Positions 14,225-21,997 of a stretch of DNA of 64,000 nt are shown piece by piece; positions within the stretch are counted from its first letter, which is position 1, and every line of letters starts with the position of its first letter. The stretch spans positions 1,273-65,272 of the forward strand of contig PHEQ01000004.1 in NCBI GenBank assembly GCA_002842985.1. The letters are read 5' to 3'. Source of the DNA: Alphaproteobacteria bacterium HGW-Alphaproteobacteria-1. Lineage in GTDB: Bacteria > Pseudomonadota > Alphaproteobacteria > Rhodobacterales > Rhodobacteraceae. The notes beneath the pieces are model-generated. The model saw nothing but the letters and a program-made list of their open reading frames with translations, was not told the DNA's origin and made no database searches. A program made the translations under genes and the position numbers.

Positions 14225-15058
14225 ATGCGTCGACGTCACATGCTTTCGCTTTCGCTTTCGCTTGCCCTTGGGACGGCCCTTGCACTTGGGGCCGGAACGG
14301 CCAAAGCGCAGGAGTTCATCCTGGTGCAATCCACAACCTCGACGCAGAATTCGGGGCTGTTCGATCATATCCTGCCGCTCTTTCAGGCCGAGACCGGGAT
14401 CGAGGTGCGGGTGGTCGCGGTCGGCACGGGGCAGGCGATCAAGAACGCCGAGAACGGCGATGGCGACGTGCTTTTCGTCCATGCCAAGGCGGCGGAAGAG
14501 AAATTCGTGGCCGAGGGGCACGGGGTCAGCCGCGCCGACGTGATGTATAATGATTTCGTCATCGTCGGCCCGGCGAATGATCCCGCCGGTGTGGCAGGCA
14601 TGAACGACGTGACCGCCGCGCTCGCAAAACTCGCCGGGGCAGAGGCCCCCTTCGCCTCGCGCGGCGATGACAGCGGCACCCACAAGGCCGAACTGCGCCT
14701 GTGGAAGGCCGCCGGGATCGACGTGCAGGCGGCCTCGGGCGGCTGGTATCGCGAAACCGGCTCGGGCATGGGCGCCACGCTCAACACCGGCACGGGCATG
14801 GGGGCCTATATCCTGACCGACCGCGCCACCTGGATCGCCTTTGGCAACAAGGGCGATTACCAGATCGCGGTCGAGGGCGACGAGCGGCTTTTCAACCAGT
14901 ATGGCATCATCCTCGTGAACCCCGAGCGCCATCCCCATGTCAAGGCCGAGGCCGGTCAGGCCTTTATCGACTGGGTGCTCTCGGGGGACGGGCAAGCCGC
15001 CATCGCGGGCTATCTGGTGGACGGTCAGCAATTGTTTTTCCCCAACGCCGAGGGATAA
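14225..15058 (+). CDS. tupA: Tungstate-binding periplasmic protein TupA
   Basis: A 277-aa substrate-binding protein. It has a signal peptide (residues 1-28, cleaved after AKA) and then the TupA hallmark ILVQSTTSTQNSGLFDHILP, where the TTS-TQNSG loop binds the oxyanion. Later conserved blocks are GDGDVLFVHA, YNDFVIVGP and SRGDDSGTHKAEL. It captures tungstate in the periplasm for TupBC. AAGGAG precedes the ATG by 7 bases. Gene order tupB-tupC-tupA is unusual because the binding protein comes last. Confidence 0.9.
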   Translation: MRRRHMLSLSLSLALGTALALGAGTAKAQEFILVQSTTSTQNSGLFDHILPLFQAETGIEVRVVAVGTGQAIKNAENGDGDVLFVHAKAAEEKFVAEGHGVSRADVMYNDFVIVGPANDPAGVAGMNDVTAALAKLAGAEAPFASRGDDSGTHKAELRLWKAAGIDVQAASGGWYRETGSGMGATLNTGTGMGAYILTDRATWIAFGNKGDYQIAVEGDERLFNQYGIILVNPERHPHVKAEAGQAFIDWVLSGDGQAAIAGYLVDGQQLFFPNAEG

Positions 15059-15067
15059 CCACCCCCC

Positions 15068-15931
15068 TCAGGGCGAGAGCCAGCGCACCGTGCCCATACC
15101 GCTCACGTCATAGCCGCCGAAGGCCGCCGCCTTGGCAGCGACGGTGTCGGAGCGCATGAAGGCCACGAGGCGCTGGACCGGCTCGGTGAAATAGGCGCGG
15201 CGGTCGATCAAGAGATCGAAGCGCTCGTGCAGGAGCGGGCGGAAGGTGAGGCGGAACTGGCGCGCCATGGCCTCGATCCCGAGGGTCGCCTCCGCCTCAC
15301 CTGCCGCCACGGCCGCCGCCGCATCGCTTTCGGTATGGGCCGGGCTTGCCGGGGTAATGAGATCGGCGGGGGTCATCCCTGCCTCGGCCATCAGCCGGGC
15401 AAAGAGCGCGGTGGTGCCCGCCCCCTCCTGCCGCAGGACCACGCGCCGCCCGCGCAGATCGGCAAAGCCCTTGACCATCTCGGCGACCGAGGGCGACAGG
15501 ATCAGGCCGCGCGTGCGCCGCGCCCAGCCGATCAGCACCGCGTCGCGCAGGCCCTGTTCTGCCACGGCCTCGGTATTCCAGCCCTCCGCACCGGGGATGT
15601 GCAGCCCCGCAAGCGCCGCGCGCCCCTCTGCGAAGATCTCAAGCCCCGCACGGCTGCCGTTCCAGAGCGTCGCCATGGCCGCCCCGCTCTCGCGCAGGGC
15701 CCAGTCAAGCAGCGGATCATGCGACCCGGTGACCAGCGCGGGGCGCTCGATGGGGCGCGCCCTGCCCTCGCCCTCGATCCAGCCCATGATCTCGGCCTGG
15801 GGAAAGAGCAGCTTGCCGGTGATCTTGCGATGGGGAATCTCGCCGTTGGCCACCATGTCATAGACCTTGCGCTCCTTGACGCGCAAGAGGTCGGCGACCT
15901 CGCGGGTGGTAAGATAGGTGGGGCTGTCCAT
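15068..15931 (-). CDS. HTH regulator with periplasmic-binding-protein-like sensor domain
   Basis: A 287-aa one-component regulator. Residues 6-35 form an excisionase-type helix-turn-helix (YLTTREVADLLRVKERKVYDMVANGEIP). About 70-270 is a PBP-like ligand domain (DPLLDWALRESGAAMA..., RRVVLRQEGAGTTALFARLM, THTESD-like SPAHTESDAAAAVAAGEAEATLGIE) similar to ModE/TupA-related sensors. It converges on tupA with only 9 bp between the stops. The likely role is tungstate- or molybdate-responsive control of tupBCA or molybdoenzyme genes; the ligand is inferred from context. ATG 15931 opens directly on the HTH domain. Confidence 0.75.
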   Translation of the reverse strand: MDSPTYLTTREVADLLRVKERKVYDMVANGEIPHRKITGKLLFPQAEIMGWIEGEGRARPIERPALVTGSHDPLLDWALRESGAAMATLWNGSRAGLEIFAEGRAALAGLHIPGAEGWNTEAVAEQGLRDAVLIGWARRTRGLILSPSVAEMVKGFADLRGRRVVLRQEGAGTTALFARLMAEAGMTPADLITPASPAHTESDAAAAVAAGEAEATLGIEAMARQFRLTFRPLLHERFDLLIDRRAYFTEPVQRLVAFMRSDTVAAKAAAFGGYDVSGMGTVRWLSP

Positions 15932-16004
15932 GTGGCGGGGCCTCGGGCGGTGATCCTGTCCCTGCCTAGCCGATTCCGCCGGGGAAATCAGCAGCAAAGC
16001 GGCC

Positions 16005-16889
16005 TCAGAGGCGGTTCAGCGGCAGTTTGAGCATGGGGCGGCCGTCTGGATCGGTGGGCACCTCACCGCCACGCATGTTGACCTGCAAGGATGGCAGGAT
16101 CAGCCGCGGCACGGCAAGTGTCGCGTCGCGCTCGGTGCGGAACTTGACGAACTCTTCCCGCGTCCTGCCGCCGCCAACATGGATATTGTGGGCCTTTTCG
16201 TCGGCCACGGTCGTCTCCCACGCGATATCGCGGCCGTTGGGGCCGTAATCGTGACACATGAAAAGGCGCATGGCGTCGGGGAGCGAGAGCACTTTCTGGA
16301 TCGAATCGTAAAGTTGGCCTGCGTCTCCGCCCGGAAAATCGGCCCGGGCCGATCCGCCATCGGGCATGAAAAGCGTATCGCCGACGAAAGCCGCGTCACC
16401 CATGACATGCACCATGCAGGCCGGGGTATGGCCGGGCGTGTGCATGGCGAAACACGTCATCTCGCCCACGCTGTAGGTATCGCCGTCCTTGAAGAGGCGG
16501 TCAAACTGGCTGCCGTCGCGCTGAAACTCGGTGCCCTCGTTGAAGATCTTGCCGAACGTGTCCTGCACGATCAGGATATTCTCGCCTATCCCGATCTTGC
16601 CGCCGAGCCGGTCCTGAATATAGGGCGCGGCGCTCAGGTGGTCGGCATGGACATGGGTTTCGATGATCCACTCGAGCCGCAGGCCGTGCGTCTCGATATG
16701 GGCGATGAGGCGGTCGGCCTCGGCATGGGTGATCCGGCCTGCGGCCATGTCGATCTCCATCACCGGGTCGATCACGGCGCAGGCCTCGGAGGCGGGATCG
16801 CGGACCACATAGCTGATGGTGTTGCTGTCCGCGTCGAAAAAGCCCGTGACCTCGGGATGGACTTCCATGTTGACGGGATAGGCGCTCAT
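16005..16889 (-). CDS. Metallo-beta-lactamase-fold hydrolase (persulfide dioxygenase-like, Blh type)
   Basis: A 294-aa MBL-fold protein. The metal motif is THVHADH (78-84), with further ligands in HTPGHTPACMV and FVGDTLFMPDGGSARADFPGG, and a final His in FMCHDYGPNG. Single-iron persulfide dioxygenases share the GSARADFPGG-type block and oxidise glutathione persulfide to sulfite. It is the third gene of an operon with two YeeE/YedE membrane proteins (ATGA overlap), the classic bigR/pmpAB/blh sulfide-detoxification arrangement. The exact substrate is inferred. Confidence 0.8.
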   Translation of the reverse strand: MSAYPVNMEVHPEVTGFFDADSNTISYVVRDPASEACAVIDPVMEIDMAAGRITHAEADRLIAHIETHGLRLEWIIETHVHADHLSAAPYIQDRLGGKIGIGENILIVQDTFGKIFNEGTEFQRDGSQFDRLFKDGDTYSVGEMTCFAMHTPGHTPACMVHVMGDAAFVGDTLFMPDGGSARADFPGGDAGQLYDSIQKVLSLPDAMRLFMCHDYGPNGRDIAWETTVADEKAHNIHVGGGRTREEFVKFRTERDATLAVPRLILPSLQVNMRGGEVPTDPDGRPMLKLPLNRL

Positions 16890-17317
16890 GCCGTGGCCCT
16901 TGCGGCCCCGCGGGCCTGCGCCATGCGGGCCACCCAGATGCCCGCGACAAGCGCGGCGATGAAGGTGGCCACCTCCCATTTGCCCGAGCCGAGCGCGGGC
17001 AGTGCCGCGCCGGGGCAGAACCCGGCAATGCCCCAGCCAAGGCCGAACACCGCCGAGCCGCCAACAAGCCGCGCGTCGATGTCGCGCGCGGTGGGCAGCA
17101 GGAATTTCGCCTCTATCACCGGCGCGGGGCGGCGCAGCACGACGCGGTAACCGATGAAGGTGGTGATCAGCGCGCCCCCCATGACGAAGGCAAGGCTCGG
17201 GTCCCATGTTCCGGCGATATCGAAGAAGTTCAACACCTTGGCCGGGTTGATCATACCCGACACGGCAATGCCCACACCGAAGATGAGACCGACAATGAAA
17301 GCGGACAAAAGACGCAT
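16886..17317 (-). CDS. YeeE/YedE family (DUF6691-type) sulfur transporter half
   Basis: A 143-aa membrane protein with four hydrophobic segments. It carries the family motifs SGMINPAKVLNFFDIAGTWDPSLAFVMGG and GWGIAGFCPGAALPALG, the latter with the conserved Cys that passes sulfur. With the adjacent 146-aa paralogue it probably makes one two-part transporter for thiosulfate or a related sulfur species. ATGA overlap with the downstream metallo-hydrolase; 3 bp from the upstream gene. Confidence 0.82.
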   Translation of the reverse strand: MRLLSAFIVGLIFGVGIAVSGMINPAKVLNFFDIAGTWDPSLAFVMGGALITTFIGYRVVLRRPAPVIEAKFLLPTARDIDARLVGGSAVFGLGWGIAGFCPGAALPALGSGKWEVATFIAALVAGIWVARMAQARGAARATA

Positions 17318-17320
17318 GGC

Positions 17321-17761
17321 TCAGACCCCCAGAACGTGACGGATGACATAGACGGTGGCGAAGCAGACCAGCATGAAGGTGAGCGTTGCCACGATCGAGC
17401 GTGGCGATAGCCGTGCGATGCCGCAGACCCCGTGCCCGGAGGTGCAGCCCGAGCCATAGGTCACGCCGACCCCGACGATGAAGCCGCCGACAAGGATCAT
17501 CGGCAGGCTGACCGGCACATCGACGGCGGGCATCTGTCCGGTGACGGCCAGCACCAGAAGCGGCCCCGCGATCATGCCCGCGACCATGGCCGCGCGCCAG
17601 CTTCGCTCTCCCGGGGCGGTGCCGGTGACGAGCCCGGCGAGGATCCCGGTCGCGCCCATGATGCGCCCTTGCAGGAACATCAGCAGCACAGCCGACAGCC
17701 CGATCAGCACACCGCCCGCCAGAGATTGCAGCGGGGTGAAGGCGGTTTCCAATCCGGTCAT
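17321..17761 (-). CDS. YeeE/YedE family sulfur transporter half (PmpA-like)
   Basis: A 146-aa membrane protein with four hydrophobic helices and the motif VGVGVTYGSGCTSGHGVCGIARLSPRS, whose Cys residues are characteristic of YeeE/YedE sulfur transporters. It is the first gene of the three-gene sulfide/persulfide operon. AAGGAGAG precedes the ATG. A perfect AT-rich palindrome lies 42 bp upstream (17803-17815) and probably mediates regulation. Confidence 0.84.
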   Translation of the reverse strand: MTGLETAFTPLQSLAGGVLIGLSAVLLMFLQGRIMGATGILAGLVTGTAPGERSWRAAMVAGMIAGPLLVLAVTGQMPAVDVPVSLPMILVGGFIVGVGVTYGSGCTSGHGVCGIARLSPRSIVATLTFMLVCFATVYVIRHVLGV

Positions 17762-17802
17762 CGGTCTCTCCTTTTTCCTCGTGAAGGCACGGTCATCATA
17801 TC

Positions 17803-17815
17803 ATTCATCATGAAT
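17803..17815. promoter_or_regulatory. Perfect palindrome upstream of the sulfur operon
   Basis: ATTCATCATGAAT is a perfect inverted repeat (6-bp arms, one central base) in an AT-rich setting (TATC...ATAA). It lies 42-54 bases before the first gene. Persulfide-sensing ArsR-type repressors (BigR/SqrR) bind AT-rich palindromes in such promoters. No such repressor gene lies beside this operon, so one would have to act in trans. Confidence 0.5.
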
Positions 17816-17877
17816 ATAATCACGCGGCCGCCCGTAGAACAGGACAAAATCGCACCGCACGTCAATGTGAGCATGGC

Positions 17878-18462
17878 CTATTGCGCGGGCCGAACCTCGA
17901 AGCGGACCGAGGAATACCATTCCGCAGCGGCGCGAATCTCGTCATTGGTCATCTCCGCCGCGATGCCGCTCATGATGTCATGCACCCGCTTGCCGGTGCG
18001 GAACGCCTTGAGTTGGGTGTCGAGATACATCACCGTTTCACCCGCCAGATTGGGCGCGTCCTCGATGAGCGCGATGCCGTCGGCGCCGTGACAGGCGACG
18101 CAAGCCTCGGGCGCGCCCGCCGCCGCCTGACCGGGGCCGAGCGTGGCCACGGGCGTTTGCGCGCCATACCACGCCGCGAGATCGGCGATGGCCGCATCGC
18201 TCAGCCCCGCCGCCACCACGCTCATCATCTCGTGCATACGGGTGCCGTCGCGAAAGGCGGTCAACTGGTGCCGGATATAGGCCGGGTTTTCACCGCCGAT
18301 ATGCGGCACGATGGGCATTTTTGCATACCCCTCGATGCCGTGGCAGGTGCGGCATTGCCGCGCCAGCTCGCGCCCCGAGGCGGGATCGCCCGCCCCCTCC
18401 TGCGCCAAAGCCGTCTGGGCGAGGAAACCCCCGCCCAGAACAAGAGCAAACGCCAGCCGCAT
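17878..18462 (-). CDS. Dihaem cytochrome c (c4-like)
   Basis: A 194-aa periplasmic cytochrome with a signal peptide (cut after ALA, about residue 20) and two c-type haem sites, CRTCH (37-41) and CVACH (121-125). Each is followed by Met residues in helices (HEMMSVVAAGLS and HDIMSGIAAEMT), giving the internal duplication typical of the c4 family. It shares one base with the stop of the upstream dehydrogenase (TGATG), so it is the probable electron acceptor of that enzyme. Confidence 0.87.
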   Translation of the reverse strand: MRLAFALVLGGGFLAQTALAQEGAGDPASGRELARQCRTCHGIEGYAKMPIVPHIGGENPAYIRHQLTAFRDGTRMHEMMSVVAAGLSDAAIADLAAWYGAQTPVATLGPGQAAAGAPEACVACHGADGIALIEDAPNLAGETVMYLDTQLKAFRTGKRVHDIMSGIAAEMTNDEIRAAAEWYSSVRFEVRPAQ

Positions 18463-19718
18463 CAGTTTCCCTCGTAGGAGATGCGGTAGATCGCCCCGGC
18501 AAGATCGTCGGAGACAAGCAGCGAGCCGTCGCGCAACTGCGCCACATCGACCGGCCGCCCGAGATATTCGCCGTTCTCGTCAAGCCAGCCCTCGGCGAAG
18601 GGCTCCATCGTGGCGTTGCCGTCGGCGTCAATATGGGTGACCATCACCCGCGCGCCCACGGGTTCAGTCCGGTTCCACGATCCGTGCTGCGCCGAGAAGA
18701 TGGCATTTTTATAATGCGCGGGGAACATCTTGCCGGTGTAGAAGACCATCCCGAGATCGGCGGCATGGGCCACGGTTTCCACGGCAGGCATGACCACCTC
18801 GACGGGCACTTCCTCACCCTTGTATTCGTTGGTCCTGACCGAACCGCCACCATACCACGGATGGCCGAAATGCTGGCCCGCCTCGGTCTGGCGGTTCAAC
18901 TCGCCGGGCGGGATATCGTCACCCATGCCGTCAACCTGGTTGTCGGTCCACCAAAGCTCTCCGGTTTCGGGGTGGAAATCCTGCCCGACCGAGTTGCGCA
19001 CGCCGTAGGTATAGACCTCGCGGCCCGTGCCGTCGGTGTTCATCCGGATGATGCCGCCAAGGCCCCATTCCTTGTACTTCTCAAGCCGGTCGGCCGGGGC
19101 CACGTTGAACGGCTGGCCGAGCGAGATGTAGATCTTGCCATCCGGCCCGATATCGCAGACCCGCGCGGTGTGGTTGAAGCTTTCCTCGTCCTCGGGGATC
19201 AGATCGCCCTTGGCGACGAGGTTGAAGGCGGCCACGTCGGGGCTTTCGTAAAAGAACTCGGCGGCAGGGAAGAGCAGGACACGGTTCTGCTCGGCGATAT
19301 AAAGAAACCCGTCCGGCGAGAAGCACGGCCCGTTGGGGATGGAAAAGCGCAGCGAGGGCGCGAAATCCTTGACCTCGTCGGCGACGCGGTCCTTGTTGCG
19401 GTCGGTGACCGACCAGACCTTGTCCTTGCGGGTGCCGACGAAGGTCACGATGCCCTGCGGACCCACCGCCATGTGGCGCGCATCGGGCACCACGGCGTAA
19501 AGCTCGATCTTGAAGCCATCGGGCAGCTTGATCCGCTTGAGCGTCTCGCGGATGCCGTCGGCATAGGGGCCGGACTGCTCGACAAAGGTGAAATCGGTGA
19601 CGCCGGTGCTCTGGAAATTCGACAGCTTTTCGAGATTGTCGGGCACGTTGGCGGCCTGCGCCTGTGCCAGCCCCGCACTGAGGGCAATCGTGGCGATGGA
19701 TGACAGAAGATATTTCAT
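18462..19718 (-). CDS. Sorbosone/glucose-type dehydrogenase (PQQ-dependent family)
   Basis: A 418-aa periplasmic protein. A signal peptide (residues 1-22, ending AQA) precedes a six-bladed beta-propeller of the glucose/sorbosone dehydrogenase family, with the marks RHMAVGPQGIVTFVGTR, GPCFSPDGFLYIAEQNRV, HTARVCDIGPDGKIYISLGQPFN, YTYGVRNSVGQDFHPETGELWWTDN and PVDVAQLRDGSLLVSDD. Members oxidise aldoses or aldehydes with PQQ and pass electrons to a cytochrome c, which is encoded next. GGAGG before ATG 19718 sets the start. The substrate is unknown. Confidence 0.82.
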   Translation of the reverse strand: MKYLLSSIATIALSAGLAQAQAANVPDNLEKLSNFQSTGVTDFTFVEQSGPYADGIRETLKRIKLPDGFKIELYAVVPDARHMAVGPQGIVTFVGTRKDKVWSVTDRNKDRVADEVKDFAPSLRFSIPNGPCFSPDGFLYIAEQNRVLLFPAAEFFYESPDVAAFNLVAKGDLIPEDEESFNHTARVCDIGPDGKIYISLGQPFNVAPADRLEKYKEWGLGGIIRMNTDGTGREVYTYGVRNSVGQDFHPETGELWWTDNQVDGMGDDIPPGELNRQTEAGQHFGHPWYGGGSVRTNEYKGEEVPVEVVMPAVETVAHAADLGMVFYTGKMFPAHYKNAIFSAQHGSWNRTEPVGARVMVTHIDADGNATMEPFAEGWLDENGEYLGRPVDVAQLRDGSLLVSDDLAGAIYRISYEGN

Positions 19719-19967
19719 GTGGTCCTCCCGGTTGAACGTCAGTTCCTTGTCGCCCAAGACTTGGCGGGCGGTGCTTCAGCCTCGTTACATCAACTGAAGT
19801 GGCGCGCGCTCTCCCCTTCGCACACCGGAGCGGAAGCCGACGCATGCGACGGCTCCCGGTTGAGAGGGTATCCCGGTTTTCGAGAAGGGCAAGCCCCGTC
19901 CGCGACATTCCGACACAGACAAAGGGATCGGGTGGCAGGGCGCAGGTCCCCCGCCACCGTCAGGCAA

Positions 19968-21380
19968 TCAGTTCGCGGCTATCGCGGCAGGTGTCGTCAG
20001 AAGCGAAGGAACGAACTGCTGCACGACCCGATTCCACTTCGTGATGGGTTGCTCCTCGACGAAGATGATGTCGTTGGGGCGCATTTCCAGCCGCGTGGCC
20101 AACGTCATGTTGACGGCGTTGCGCATGTCCAGATGCCAGGCTGTCACCGCCCCGAATTCCGCCGGATCCTGCGACGGGCGCAGGACGTAGACATTGGCCG
20201 GATTGCCGGACATGTTCGGATAGCCGCCTTCACCATAAAGCACATCGGCAAGCGTCGCCTTTTGCGCATAGGGCAGCGCGACGCGGTTTTGCCGCGTGAC
20301 CTCGCCCGCGAGGAAGACGTAATCGCGTTTTTCCGCGCCAAGATCGGAGCGCGCCTGGAAGTTTCTGCGTTGCTCGTCAAGCAGGCCGCGGCGCATCGAC
20401 ATTTCGGTTTCCATCATGTCGATCACGTCCTTGCGCGCCTGACTGCGAAGGCGGATCACATCCACCTCCTGCCGATAGAATTGAAATGCGCGGTCGAGAT
20501 CGTAATTGATGTCCACAAACACCGCGTCCCCATCGCGCAGCGTGAGTTCCCGTAACTCGGGGCGTGAGAGGTAGTCCTGATAAGGAATCTGGTAGAGCGT
20601 GCCATCACGATAGATGCGGATCGACGCGAATTCCGCATCCTGCACCTCGACCCCCCCGGTCGCGGTAAGCGCATCGCCCAGTTTCAGCGGCACCAGCGTG
20701 ATCGGCACGCGCGCAGCGTTGCGCACCGCACCGCCGACAGTCACGCGCTGCGAGTTGAAATCGCTCACTTCCAGGGCGAAGGCGGGATCGACCTGATTGT
20801 CAAGCAGGAACCGGAAAATGCGGTCTTGCGCCTCGGTCAGAGTCAACCCGCCGATCTCGACCCGTCCGATGTCCGGGATCGAGATGGAGCCGTCATCCGA
20901 CACCACGTAACCCTGACGCTGTTGCTGGGCCGCGAGCAGGCCGGACAGTTGCTCGAGCGAACTGTTGTTGCCGCTCTTTGTGGCCAGAAGCACCACATCC
21001 CCCACCCCGATGCGATAGGGCTGGCGCGGCAAATCCTGCGGGGGGCGCAATTCCAGCCGTCCGGGGCGTCTGTCCGGCACGTCCGGCGCGGCGGGCAGCG
21101 CCCCCAGGCCAGCGCCCTGCGACGCAGAGGCCACCGAATAGAACTCTTGCGGCAGGTTGCGTGGGCTGTAGGCGCTGCGATTGGCCAAAAGCACGGTTTC
21201 AGGCGTGACCTTGATCTCGCGCACGTCAAGCCCCGTGCCGACGTTCCGGCTTACCTTGGGACTTTGGTAAACGACGCCACATGCCGACAGTGCCAGCGAC
21301 ATGGCAAGTGCCACCACGATTGCGCCGCGTTTCGAGGCCTTCGCCTTTGCCTGTCCCATATGCATTGTTCGTCCATCCAT
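19968..21380 (-). CDS. Polysaccharide export outer-membrane lipoprotein (Wza/GfcE-like)
   Basis: A 470-aa lipoprotein with lipobox LSAC (Cys 34). It contains a polysaccharide biosynthesis/export domain (QPYRIGVGDVVLLATKSGNN...GYVVSDDGSISIPDIGRVEIGGLTLTEAQDRI) followed by SLBB-type repeats (SQRVTVGGAVRNAARVPI and DYVFLAGEVTRQNRVALPYAQKATLADVLYGEGG). It should form an outer-membrane exit pore for an exopolysaccharide. It is the third gene of a yjbH-yjbF-wza operon. The start at 21380, 9 bases after the yjbF stop, is uncertain; ATG 21359 is an alternative. Confidence 0.82.
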   Translation of the reverse strand: MDGRTMHMGQAKAKASKRGAIVVALAMSLALSACGVVYQSPKVSRNVGTGLDVREIKVTPETVLLANRSAYSPRNLPQEFYSVASASQGAGLGALPAAPDVPDRRPGRLELRPPQDLPRQPYRIGVGDVVLLATKSGNNSSLEQLSGLLAAQQQRQGYVVSDDGSISIPDIGRVEIGGLTLTEAQDRIFRFLLDNQVDPAFALEVSDFNSQRVTVGGAVRNAARVPITLVPLKLGDALTATGGVEVQDAEFASIRIYRDGTLYQIPYQDYLSRPELRELTLRDGDAVFVDINYDLDRAFQFYRQEVDVIRLRSQARKDVIDMMETEMSMRRGLLDEQRRNFQARSDLGAEKRDYVFLAGEVTRQNRVALPYAQKATLADVLYGEGGYPNMSGNPANVYVLRPSQDPAEFGAVTAWHLDMRNAVNMTLATRLEMRPNDIIFVEEQPITKWNRVVQQFVPSLLTTPAAIAAN

Positions 21381-21388
21381 GACTGAGT

Positions 21389-21997
21389 TTAACCCGATAT
21401 CCGCGTCGCTTCCAGATGACCCAACGCGGGACTTATCCATTGGCGCGAGCGCATCACGGCCCCGGCGGAATTCAACCAATAGGTATTGGTAAAGCGGTCC
21501 TTTGGCGAGATGCAAAGCACCTCGACGCGGCGCATCCCGGCATCGGGAGCCCCGGCATCGCGCTTGCACTGGTAGCTTCGGAATTCGGTGCGGTCCTCGC
21601 CATCGATGCGCGAGCGGATATGCGGCACCGGGCCTTCGCCCGACGCACCGCGCAACAGCGCCAGAACGCCATCCACCTCCGCCGACATCAGATCATCGCC
21701 AAGCCCGCGCGTGCCGATCAACAGACCTTGCCGCATCGAGAGGGTTATTCCGTCAAGCGTCTGCCAGACCGTGACATCGCCGGTGCGCGCAACCGGACCC
21801 AGCCGTGCCCGTGCCCCGCTTGCGGGAATGATCACGTCAAGCCGGTCCTCACCGATGAGCTGCGGCTGCACCGCAGCGACATTGCCGGTCAGTTCAAGCG
21901 CGCCCAGAACGTTACGCGATGCCCGGTCACAACCGCCCAGCACCAGCGCGGCGGCCAGCACCGAGAGCGCCGCGCGCAAGGAGAGATGCACCCTCAT
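21389..21997 (-). CDS. YjbF/GfcB family lipoprotein
   Basis: A 202-aa lipoprotein (MRVHLSLRAALSVLAAALVLGGC, Cys 23). It matches the YjbF/group 4 capsule GfcB family by its PQLIGEDRLDVIIP start, VTVWQTLDGITLSMRQGLLIGTRGLGDDLMSAEV core and FTNTYWLNSAGAVMRSRQWISPALGHL end. E. coli yjbEFGH is an exopolysaccharide locus controlled by envelope stress. ATGA overlap with yjbH and 8 bp to the export lipoprotein gene confirm an operon. Confidence 0.85.
   Translation of the reverse strand: MRVHLSLRAALSVLAAALVLGGCDRASRNVLGALELTGNVAAVQPQLIGEDRLDVIIPASGARARLGPVARTGDVTVWQTLDGITLSMRQGLLIGTRGLGDDLMSAEVDGVLALLRGASGEGPVPHIRSRIDGEDRTEFRSYQCKRDAGAPDAGMRRVEVLCISPKDRFTNTYWLNSAGAVMRSRQWISPALGHLEATRISG

Noticed and set aside
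18321..19703. Open frame opposite the sorbosone-type dehydrogenase
   Set aside because: The dehydrogenase and cytochrome on the minus strand have signal peptides, ribosome-binding sites and motifs, while this frame has none.
19931..19958. Terminator after the export lipoprotein gene
   Set aside because: GGTGGC...GCCACC can pair, but the stem is short, the loop is long and no T-run follows, so it is not supported.
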